Below, one piece after another: positions 1 through 9,905 of a DNA stretch of 64,000 nucleotides. Origin of the DNA: Branchiostoma floridae (lineage: Eukaryota; Chordata; Leptocardii; Amphioxiformes; Branchiostomatidae); contig NC_049984.1 in the NCBI RefSeq assembly GCF_000003815.2, forward strand, positions 23,406,581 through 23,470,580, written 5' to 3'. Made by a program: the position numbers and the translations under genes. Under the pieces are notes generated by a model that saw only the letters and a list, made by a program, of their open reading frames with translations, did no database searches and was not told where the DNA came from. Positions within the stretch are counted from its first letter, which is position 1. The number at the start of each line of letters is the position of its first letter.

Positions 1-61
1 CACATACACACACAGACACTAACATACACAGACATGCACATATACAAACACACACACACGC

Positions 62-112
<51 letters not shown>

Positions 113-131
113 TACACAAACACACACATAA
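1..131. repeat. (CA)n microsatellite, interrupted
   Basis: The first 130 bases are an imperfect CA repeat with a pure stretch around 64-110. No gene signal is seen from here to about 590; that stretch is ordinary intergenic sequence. Confidence 0.9.
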
Positions 132-588
132 CACACATTCTAAAGTATGACTAATAGAAGACAACAAAATACACAAAACGTAGAAAAAATCGTTCTTTAT
201 CTCCTGAAATTCGTTGTGTAATCTTTCAAACCCGGCAGTAACGCACCGGTGCCCCAAGTGCAGTGAGATACCACCTTTACAACAACACCAATGAAAAGCC
301 TCCATAGTCATGACTACAGAAAATGGGTCATCACGTGCTATTGGTCCACATTCCAATTAAAGTCGAACCGGCCCATACAGAATGGCTATTTGACCGACTG
401 CTGTGTACACACTTCCCCCGCGCCTTTTCACTCCCTCTGATTCACTTAACGTGTTTTCAGACATAATAAAAGCGTCTGAATGAACCTTTGACTTGCCCAA
501 TATTTGTCGTCCAACCATAGCGGCGTTCTAGGCAACTAATGAAGCCACCTGTTCCCAGTGACAAGTCTTGACGGCGCCGCCAAACGAC

Positions 589-1010
589 AAGACAAACTCA
601 TTCATCAATAGTTTTAATATCAACAGCTTAAACACTCGAATCGAGCCAAACTTTGATCATGTATTCTTCATCACTGGACGTTTCGTTACCGGGGTGATAA
701 GGCTAAGTTACATAAATTTGGCCACAGCAAATAAATTTTATGGATGACATCCTCTGCAGACTGCAAAAATAGTGAAATAGGGCGAAAAACAAACAACAAG
801 ACAAACTCATTCATCAATAGTTTTAATATCAAGAGCTTAAACACTCGAATCGAGCCAAACTTTGATCATGTATTCTTCATCACTGGACGTTTCGTTACCG
901 GGGTGATAAAACTAAGTTTAATAAATTTAGCCACAGCAAGTAAATTTTGTGGATGACACCCTCTGCACACGGTGAAAATAATGAGATAGGCCGAAATAAA
1001 ATGGGTAAAA
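589..1010. repeat. Direct duplication of ~210 bp
   Basis: The block starting at 589 (AAGACAAACTCATTCATC) is repeated nearly unchanged at 799. Both copies run through the same TTTGATCATGTATTCTTC segment and into a GGCCACAGCAA motif that also serves as the left terminus of the element at 709-1460. Confidence 0.8.
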
Positions 1011-1460
1011 AAAACAATATAGCTACACGTTTATAACAGACACCATAAACGTTGTAACAAGAATTAAAGGGACAAAATAAACATAGTATCACAACCAACG
1101 AGGCATTCATTCCTGTATTCAAGTAGTGCACTGTACTGGTGCGTCACTAGTATGGTAGATTGGCATCACCTAAAAAGTTAGTAACTACTTATGGCTTCCA
1201 TAATGCTGGCAAAGTTTACAACTATCCAACAAGTTTCACTTCTGCAACTACAGTCATAGCTACCTCAGTAGTGTCACTCCAACAAGTACAACCATTAGGC
1301 TACAACACAACATACTGAGTATTTGCTCATTTTGGTAATTTGTCGTCATGTTGACCATCTCCAAAGAATAAAACAAATCTTCTTTATTTTCTGAAATTAG
1401 GCGAAAATTAATGCGCGCTTGGTCGACGTCATCCATAAAACGTACTTGCTGTGGCCCATC
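709..1460. mobile_element. Non-autonomous DNA transposon with GGCCACAGCAA inverted ends
   Basis: The left end (GGCCACAGCAAATAAATTT near 719, and again near 929) is matched in inverted orientation by a right end near 1426-1456 (GTCATCCATAAAACGTACTT then GCTGTGGCC). No transposase is encoded. A related, shorter copy lies at 2325-2823, and the internal sequences of the two copies are also similar. The superfamily is not assigned. Confidence 0.65.
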
Positions 1461-1624
1461 GCTAAATGTTCCGAGGCATTTTGATGGAGGACAGACACTT
1501 AATTTTGTGCTTGCCTGCCTGTGTTTAATTTAATTTTAAAGAAAGTTGTAATAAAAGTGTTAAATCGCGATTGATTTGTTGTGAAAAACATTTTCTTTAA
1601 AATCTAAAGCGTAAAAGAATTGGC

Positions 1625-1805
1625 GTCAAATAGCCTACTGGATAGGTTAACGGACATGAAAGTCAGAGGTAACGGGTTTGATTACTGACGTTCCATGCTA
1701 GACGTTGTGTCCCTGAGAAGAACTTTGTACGACTTTTCTCACGCAACCCAGTAAAAATGGGTTCCTAACTTTGGCTGTGGAGGTAGGAGGTTGTGGAAGG
1801 AGAAG
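1625..1805 (+). repeat. tRNA-derived SINE-like element
   Basis: A tRNA-like head with a B-box-like stretch (GGTAACGGGTTTGATTAC) is followed by the typical tail with AACCCAGTAAAAATGGGTTC. Similar elements occur at 3238, 9965, 28395, 30395, 30660 and 53480. Confidence 0.55.
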
Positions 1806-2009
1806 GCTGGGCTCCGCCTTCCAATATTATGCCCTACACACAGTAGTAAACAACCCTATGCGGCCTCAAAAAGGCTATGGGACTACCTTTATACCTACCG
1901 TAATTTGTTATTAGCAAATATATCAATATATCAGTCATTCAAAAGCTATCTGCCACCAAAAATGTACCAAGACCATATATAGCATGATAATAGATACAAA
2001 ATTGGAAAT

Positions 2010-2185
2010 ACCTCTGCAGTACCAAGGTCAGACGCATGGAGCCCGGAATTGACCATGACCTTCGTTTTCCCAGCCCCTATCCACATACCAAATATCATTG
2101 CAATCCATCCAGAGGTTTTAAAGTTATACTGGAAAGAAATATCTGGAAACACAAACACACAGACAGACACACAGACGCACACAAA
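2010..2185 (-). repeat. Interspersed repeat seeded on a GT-rich tract (family R1)
   Basis: This stretch is the reverse complement of a family also present on the plus strand near 48605-48830, 50225-50425 and 54764-54935, with a weaker relative near 52260-52320. Shared pieces include a (GT)n-rich start, TTTCTGGATATTT, and a segment containing TTGATTTTGGGCCCCCTGG. It has no coding potential. Confidence 0.55.
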
Positions 2186-2324
2186 GACATAGCAAAAACG
2201 ATATATACATTCCCAACTTTTTCATGCAATTAATAAGTGACAAATATCTGTAAAAATAAAGAATATGCGAGCATGAACTCCATGTTCAATCAACATAGTC
2301 TGCATTACACAACAGAATGTTCGT

Positions 2325-2823
2325 TGCTGTAAGGCCACGGCAAGTAAATTGTATGGATGACATCCTGTGCAGAGTGCAAAAATAGTGAGATAGCGCGAAA
2401 AAAAACCAAGATGGGTAAATTTTCAAAATAGACACCATAAACGTCGTAAATAGATTTGAAGTGACAACGTGACATCACAACTAAGAAGGCATTAATTCCT
2501 GTATTAAAGAAGTGATCTACTGTAGTAAAAGTGACACTAGTGTGGTACACCGGTATCACTTGCCAAGTTGACTACTACACTCATGGCTTCCATATTGGTG
2601 GCACATTTACAACTATCCATCAAGTTTCACTTCTGCAACTATAGTCATGGCTACCACCACAGTGTCACTTCTATAAATATAATTATTACGCTTCAAAACA
2701 ACATGTTTGCCTATTTTGGTCTATCTGACCATCCCCGACGAGAAAAAAAATCTTGCTTTTTTTCTGAAATCAGGCGAAAATTAATGAGCGCGCTGATGTC
2801 ATTCATAGTTACTTGCTGTGGCC
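2325..2823. mobile_element. Second copy of the GGCCACAGCAA-type DNA transposon
   Basis: The left end GGCCACGGCAAGTAAATTG near 2333 pairs with GTTACTTGCTGTGGCC near 2808-2823. The interior aligns with 1088-1440 of the first copy over most of its length, with substitutions and small indels. Confidence 0.65.
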
Positions 2824-3237
2824 TAATTAAAATACCAACGAGCCAACGATTCCACCAACACTAACTTGTCACACAAACATAACGCCACGCGTTATACACC
2901 AAACATCGGTGTCGTGAGGGACAACACAACAAAAACCTGCGGCAACTATCGTAAACTTCTGATTCCACGGGCACTCTGAAACTTGAACACACGAGCAATG
3001 TACATTTCGCACGTTTACACAACCTCTCACAGGGCTTAGTGGTCGGGGAGAGTGTCACAAAAAAGACTTAATCGCCTTAAAAAAACATGGAACGAACACA
3101 ACAGAGCAACCGGACATGTTTTTTCATGCTCAGTTGTTGTAAGGTAAAAAGCTTACGTTCCACCGTGCGTGTACACATTACTCATACACTGGGACTAGAA
3201 TAAAGCAATGTGAATGAATTCCAGCATATATTTATCT

Positions 3238-3475
3238 GGGATGTCCCTGTAGCTCAACTGGTTGCAGTCAGCTTCTGTTTCCAACTAGTTGGCAACTTGT
3301 AGAGCCATGTTAGTAGTCAGGAAATCTCGGTAGGTGTAGCAACGTCTTTCGACAAGAACACTGGGGCCCCGTATTCGAGGGAGTGTTTCATGCACGTTAA
3401 AAAGGGAAGGGCTAGCAACCCCTCCCCGTAAAAATATGCCCTGCTACAGAAACAGCAAGAAAAACTTGCTGACCT
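3238..3475 (+). repeat. tRNA-derived SINE-like element
   Basis: The start resembles a tRNA A box (TGTAGCTCAACTGGTTGCAG). The body continues to CACGTTAAAAAGGGAAGGGC. A (CA)n tract follows it directly. Confidence 0.5.
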
Positions 3476-3508
3476 ATCATGCTATAGCGCTCCTAGGTAC
3501 TACAAGGG

Positions 3509-3509
<1 letters not shown>

Positions 3510-3593
<84 letters not shown>

Positions 3594-3600
3594 TACACAG
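3510..3600. repeat. (CA)n microsatellite
   Basis: About 38 uninterrupted CA units are followed by a short CATATACATACAC transition. Confidence 0.97.
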
Positions 3601-3914
3601 ATATATCTATCTGTAATACTGCATGTTGACCCACTTTGCTGCATCCCATTTTCCCCACATAAACAGTAAAAGATTAAGAAGACCCAATGAGGTCTGCCTT
3701 TTATTGTTAAGTACCCGGAAACGATACCCCATGGACTACACAACGTTCTTTTCTGTTTGTCAATAAAACAACAAATATTTTCACAAAGGGGTACTCCGAA
3801 AACGGCTAAGTTTCGTTGTAAGTGTATCAAATTAGCTGCTCGTGTATCGCTAATGTGGTATGGAGAATCTCCAGATCGAAAAACTGTAAAGATAGTGAAA
3901 AGATCTTTATGTAA

Positions 3915-4135
3915 CCCTTGTTCACCTATATCCGTGGGGTAACCTAAATTCGTCACTTTTAGAAACAGGGATATCAAGTATACGGACGTGGTTCCAAATG
4001 CGGTATTTTGAGGGTATTGAAGTTTGAAACCACCATACGTCGAGTTGATACCCCAAAATATCGTTTTTTTTTCTAGTTCTACAGACGGACATAGGTTACT
4101 CCGCGAATAAAGGTGACCCAGCGTTACACTTCCTG
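3915..4135. mobile_element. Palindromic MITE, TATCCGTGGGGTAAC family
   Basis: The left arm TTCACCTATATCCGTGGGGT is mirrored by the right arm ending GAATAAAGGTGACCCAGCG. A better preserved relative sits at 43525-43740, and another relative spans about 17075-17225. There is no ORF. Confidence 0.6.
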
Positions 4136-4931
4136 GTGGTCTTTCCGTGTGAAACGCTTGTCTATTTTTAGTTACGAATCTAGCTTTACCGGTAGTGGTA
4201 TTGTCCTTTTGTATCAGACTTTCTAATCTATGTCAGATATACGATACGTCCCTCCTGTCTTCTCTGGCTTAGGCCTAATTTGTTGCCACACAGCAACTAA
4301 TGGAACAGACCACGTCACAAACACGTACATAAGTCCGCAAATGTCCAAAACAAATGACACTACTTTTTTACTACACAATACCTGGTTTTAAAGAGTGATT
4401 TTTTTCTACTTATACTAAATGGATTTGTATGAAAAGGATATAGGAAAGGTAGCTTGTGTTTTTCTTTAAGTTTTAAGTCGCCTTAGGTGATTTCTATGAC
4501 GATTAGAAAATAATGAGTTTTATCTTATAAACCATAATTTTAACCCCTGCCTATTCGCTTAAAGTATGTCAGTTTGGTCTCGCGTTAAATGGCGTTTGAA
4601 TTAAAAAGGAGTAAGTTTCAAAGCTAAGCAACTTCGAACGCATAAAAATTGACCTGCCCAAATTTTTTGATTAACCAACAGTCTTTGTCAAGAATAATTT
4701 TTTTTGTGTTTTAACTTTAATACAGTTCAGAATAACTTTTACCAAGTTCACACAAAGTTAAATTAAGGAATATGTTTGTTGAATCACACACTGGTCGTAG
4801 CACCATTTGTGGAAAATCTGTTATAGTGTTACCAGGTGTCACTGTGATTTTTCCATACACCTTGAAACGACTGTGACATTTGAACAACGACAACAACAGC
4901 GCAAACCAGGTGTGTTCACTCATTGTCTCAC

Positions 4932-5174
4932 CTGGAGGTACTCCCTCGTGGTGTGTTCTGACGCCGACGCCACGTTGACGACCAACACCACCTTGCCGTC
5001 GTACGTCGAGAACGGTATCATCTCTCCGCCTAGCGCTTCGGCGCTGAGTTCGAAAAAGCTTCCCACTACCGAAGCCGGGCAGAGAGGGGTGTTGAGTTCG
5101 ATGGGGTGGGGGGCGGCATGGTGAAGCTTCGAATGGCTTAGCCTACCGTGTCCGTGGTGTGCCGGTCCGTTCAT
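4932..5174 (-). CDS. Glutathione peroxidase-like protein, first coding exon (partial), catalytic Sec/Cys replaced by Ser
   Basis: The exon starts at ATG 5174 and ends at a good donor (CTCCAG then GTGAGA). It encodes 81 residues ending FFELSAEALGGE, KVVLVVNVASASEHTTREYL, Q, which is the conserved N-terminal strand and active-site loop of the glutathione peroxidase family. Aligned without gaps to the family motif NVASLUGTTVRDY, the selenocysteine/cysteine position is serine (codon TCA at 4959-4961, one base from the Sec codon TGA). Known members reduce peroxides using Sec or Cys here, so this product would lack the usual peroxidatic residue unless the base is an assembly error. The N-terminal extension is His/Pro-rich with no clear signal peptide. 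The downstream exons (GFPCNQFG block, Trp/Gln of the catalytic tetrad) were not found down to position 1, so the gene runs off the left edge. GPx identity is confident; subtype is unknown. Confidence 0.8.
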
Positions 5175-8100
5175 AGTAGCTTCCTCTTTCTCTCTCTGTC
5201 TCTCTCTATCTTTGATTCACTGAATCTAGCGAACTGCCAGAACGTAATCTTCTAAAATTGTCTCCAGGTAACTTCTCCACTCGACGTCAAATGGCAGCCC
5301 GACAACTCTTTTTAAAAACTTCCTTTCAGAGTATTTTACCCAATTGTTCGGGGTTGCTCTTTGCGTGCTACTTTACAATTGGGTTACACGCAGGACATAA
5401 TTGCGATCGCCACAAAGGATTAGTATTAGCCATGCAGAATACAACTTGTGTCCGTTGTCCCGTCCCGATCCACCAAAGCCGCAGCCTGATACGCTGTAAA
5501 CTTGATTGAATCAGATGTTTGCTCCAATCAGCGATCGAGTTGTTTACACCACTCGAAATGCCGGCTGCCACTCTTCGTTCTCACTTAGTGATATGGCGAC
5601 TTTCTCCGACGTCTCTTTGACAGGTGTCACAGTTTTAAAAAACGAAGTTTCTCCACCGATTTTGTTGACTCGTCAAGTTTTTCCTGCATGGAGAGACATG
5701 ATAAACAAACTTTGGAATCTTTGCCGACAAACAAACAAAACAATCTAAACATATATTATATGTGTCGCCTAGAGCAATTGTAATTCCGGCCCTGAGAATT
5801 GGTGATTTTGTTGTAGATCTAGTATATCTTTTTGTAATAAACATGTACAAACAAATCACGAGGTTTCAGTCTATACATGGCTTTTTTTTTTACTTTGACA
5901 CCTTTTTTATACTAGTAGTTGTATGTGCCTTATAGCACTTACAATGTCGTATCTAAATATGCATCGCATTCCAATGTGTAATTGGGGCATCTAGTGAGAA
6001 ATTTGCTTTTAATGATGGTTGTTTGCGAGCACAGCACAAGAGCTTTTCAAACAATCTTGTCAGATATTTTTTGTCCCCAATACTATATCACGAAGAAACT
6101 CCAGTTGCTACCTATAACTGCTGTAGCACAAAATCAAGTCGTCTTAGATTTCACTTTCTTGAGGAAATAAGAGTCAAAAGGCATCATTTATGGTGAGTGT
6201 CGAATTTGAAACAAAGAAGGAGCATAAAAATACTTAAAGGTTTCAAACACCTTTTAAACGCCAACATTTACACGTGTAAACACAGTGTATGCATGCATGT
6301 ACATACCAAGATGATGTTTTCTGACGACACTGTTTTACACATTACACCTGTAAAACGCACCATACGAGGACATATACCCAGAGGGTAGAGTGTACAGAAA
6401 AGAGTTATCTGTCTAACCTGTACAATTAACTGTCTGTTAACAGCAGGGGGTAACGGTTGATGGTAGTGTCCTATCGACCTGTTCGCCTTTAAAACTCCCG
6501 AGAACCGTCCCACGGGCGACCGGCCCACCGTATCCAACACACAAGCCTGTCATGCACTAACTGTCGTCTGCAGAATGGTGTCGGGCGAACACACCTATTG
6601 TAGTACAATTGTTGAAAGCTCAGTAACTAGAACACACGATCATTTAGCAAAGATATTACGCGATCAAAACATGTACAGAACAAAATGGATTTGCAAGAAC
6701 GATATCTAAACGGTTTGAACGGTGGCTTTACATCCACATATTATTAGTGTGGAAGTGTGGACTATAGAAGATATAGCTACTCCCCCCTACCTAAGGTGTT
6801 TTGTGGTACAGTCCAACGTGTACACGGCACACATGCACGCTTGCACGCCTGGCTAACGAGCACCACTCTGTAGTTGTTGTCCTTCCGGCTGTGTCAACAT
6901 ACAGCATACCTAGTCACGCTGAAGAACGGCTTGTGGAACGGGCTTTTTTCTCTCTCTCTCTCCCTGTCTCCACGCATCGACCGACGACAGACAAGAGAAC
7001 CTTGTTAACAAACACTGCACTACTGACTCTGAATAGCCTATGAGGATATGTCACTGACAATGTTTGAAAAAACAACCAAGAATTACAAATTTTCCTCATT
7101 GATCATGCAAATTAAGTCCTAATTTGCATAATTTGCATCTCATGATGTACACCTCTGTCTAGGCTACCCGATCATTGAATATCATGGAAATGTATCGTTC
7201 CTTTCTTCAGTTATCCCTCTTTGAATAGTTACTAGTAAACAAAAAGGCCCCTGTAGTTCCAGAGCAAGCTGCTAGGGGGTCGAAACATACGCCACTTCTT
7301 CCGTACGTCAAAAGCTATGCGAACATAACGTTAACTTCTCTTCTTCTTGTGCCTTTTCCATCTGCCACAAAAGTAAACAATAGTAGCTAATTCCTAAATT
7401 TGAAAGGAGTGTAGACACCATTAAGTCAAGGACTATAAGTACGAGAGTTAGGGATTGTAACAGTTATTGTGCTAAAAAAACCTCTTAACGTTTATAAAGA
7501 TTTTAGAGGTCTTTTCAATCTCGGACGGAGATGTGTAGGGTTTAAACAAGGGTTGCTATGAGTGGACACCGAATGGCGTTAAAGTTAAACATAGGGCTGT
7601 GGGTTTGATTTGTTCAGGTCACCAAACATGGCACACAATGGGGACTGTTTGTCAGGGAAACCACAGCGAGAGCAGTAAAACGGATTAGAGCGGTGATATG
7701 GGTGCTTAGGTAAACTTCTTTACGTTCTGTTGTCGCCATATCGCTCAGGCCCTGTTCACACTGTACTCGATCTTTTTCGTGTCAATGAAGCTTCCGATGT
7801 ATTCAAGTCCGCATGAGTCTTTTGGTTTAGGTAAAGTTTGCGGGAAGAAGTCTTTTTAAAAATGATTTGACCCACCGCTGTGCAGCCTGGTCATCTATTA
7901 TATAAACCGAAAAAAAACAGCATTTTTTTCGGCCTAAGGAAAAATCATGTCAATATGCAATACAAACGAACTTGATTATTATGTCTTCTATATAATGTCA
8001 TTGATAATAAACACAAGTGTGAACGGGGGCCTAATGGCCCTTGCTCGTCGTACGATTTTGATGTTGTAGAATTTGTAAGAAGAAGCCTGTAACAGAACTA

Positions 8101-8500
8101 ACCACCGACAAGGATCTAATAAGGCAGCCTTTTCCGTGATAAGACAGTGGAAGTTTGTATGACACATTGCTTTTACAAAGTTTTAGTTTGGGTTCGTAAA
8201 ACAAATATGGCAGGGCCCTATTGGTAAAACAAATATGGCAGGGCCCTATTGTACGGTTATTAACGGTGCACACCCCAGTTCTTAGGACACCGTAACTTTC
8301 AACCACCTGTTACTCAAGAACGAAAAGTCGCGAGTGTCACTTTTTAAAGCCGCAGACAATATTATTCATAAATTTGCATATATTAACGGTGCACACCCCA
8401 GTTCTACCGTGGTAGTGCGCGACAAAAAAAGTGAAATGATTCCCAGGGTCTATGTTAACGTTTGATTTGGCATTTCTCATTATTTACTGCGAAATGACGT
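5175..8500. other. Intergenic stretch without recognised genes
   Basis: This is upstream of the peroxidase exon, and its promoter should lie just beyond 5175. A pyrimidine run (TTTCTCTCTCTGTCTCTCTC) sits at 5188-5210. I see no supported exon, RNA gene or TE with clear ends. A 28-bp tandem duplication (AAAACAAATATGGCAGGGCC) lies at about 8195-8249. The phrase TTAACGGTGCACACCCCAGT occurs twice, near 8258 and 8382. Confidence 0.5.
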
Positions 8501-8930
8501 TAAACGCTAACATGGCTGAAAAGCGCAGGGAATGGTGTGTTTTGCCCGAGCCTCATTCCCATGTATCCTTCTGCCTTGCATGTAAACCGATTCCGTGACC
8601 TAGATTGACCTCTGAGGTGCCGTGTAAGCGAAGTTTGCCGCGCGGTGGTTGATAACAAAAACTGTAGTCCTAGAATTTTCTTTATAATTGGCTCAATTGC
8701 TCGCATGATTGTTCTCTTTCTGACACTGTCAGTCGTGTTTGCCGGAAAAATCTTTTAAATGGGTTTTATCCAATGCGAAAATTCCCAATTTTGTGCATTA
8801 CTTTCTGCATGAAAATAATGTATTTTCCCTCTCATTTGTCTAAATTAGAGAAGTTGAAGGATCAGAAGTCAGTTGGTCTTGTAGCTAAAGGAATATCCTC
8901 TCATCCCATATATAGTTATTTTGCTTCAGG

Positions 8931-9130
8931 ATAATTCCCTGGTAGAGATGGTCGCTAGACTTAAGGGTGAGCCGCCTCCAACTAAAACCCAAAATAAACT
9001 GGAGTGTACCCCTAACAAGAAAGTCAAACTCAATACAGACTTGACACAAGACACTGCAGAATTTTCACTAACAAAATGTTTTCATCAATTCAAAGACATA
9101 CTTCATAGTTGTAACAAGGGTACCAGTTGA
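8931..9130 (+). CDS. Possible terminal exon of an unrecognised plus-strand gene
   Basis: An acceptor-like TTTTGCTTCAG at about 8920-8930 is followed by an open frame of about 66 codons to the stop TGA at 9128-9130. The encoded stretch is charged and non-repetitive (DNSLVEMVARLKGEPPPTKT, ending FHQFKDILHSCNKGTS). A short upstream open stretch (KLKDQKSVGL, about 8852-8881) could be joined by a ~50-base intron. An ATG at 8512 (MAEKRREWC) is a candidate first exon, but simple splices from it gave stops. I do not recognise the product. If real, it is tail-to-tail with HRI. Confidence 0.3.
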
Positions 9131-9782
9131 TACTGCACTGAATTAAAACTGCAAGACTCGGTAACTCTTTCACATGAATTCGTGTCATAAGAATTTTTAC
9201 TGGGAACTAACAGTTTGTAGAAATATGCACAAAAAAAATCAAAACAGAGTTCAATCATGAGGTAGAAGTGGTAGTACATATGTGTCTATGTATTTGATAA
9301 CATTGCTTCATGTTGCTTGAAGTCATGTTGAGAAGTGTAGCTTACAGTTTGCCTTGCACAAAACAAAATCTTAAAATATTACAAATGTATACACATACAT
9401 TTCATACTATTTTGATTGAAGAACCAATCTTATTATGAAGTTTGTACAAAGCAGCTACAATATCAGCAAAAGAACACGCATGCACATGCCGTAAATTGCA
9501 AACAATATCAGAAAACAGATACTAACGTAGCTGAATGTCAAAGTAAATCCAAATGTCAGATGTGAAAGAACCTATGGAAAATCTATAATTGTTCGATACT
9601 TCTCTGTGTATTCAGTCATGTGCATCCTGACCACTTTTTCATAATGAAGGCAACTTTTTTTGGCCAAACTGTTTTTTTGTCCTTCCCATCAGTTTTGGGG
9701 TTCCCAGAGGATGTCATTTGTATAGTCAAATCAACATTCCTAATAGTATATGTTTTTCTCCATGTATGACGTGGATTCATAT

Positions 9783-9905
9783 TTAATGTGTACTTCTGTC
9801 CCTCCTGAGTTGCAACAACATGTCCTCCCTTTCCTTCAGTTGTCTTCTCAGTTCCGCCATTTCCCTGGACTGCTTGTCAACCATGGCTTTCAAATTGGCG
9901 ATAAC
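9783..9905 (-). CDS. EIF2AK1: HRI last coding exon: C-terminal coiled coil
   Basis: The exon encodes 40 residues and a TAA stop at 9785-9783: [20 protein letters not shown] and then a Glu/Arg/Leu-rich heptad stretch ending RRDRSTH. HRI kinases end in a short coiled coil with a similar E-I/M-AEL-K/R-KQL pattern. The acceptor is CCTTTTTCAG. No obvious AATAAA was found on the minus strand in the next 600 bases. Confidence 0.88.
   Translation of the reverse strand, partial: VIANLKAMVDKQSREMAELRRQLKEREDMLLQLRRDRSTH

Noticed and set aside
3436-3977. Open frames of 77 aa (+) and 166 aa (-) across the CA repeat
   Set aside because: Their length comes from the dinucleotide repeat, which has no stops in several frames; there are no splice or protein features.
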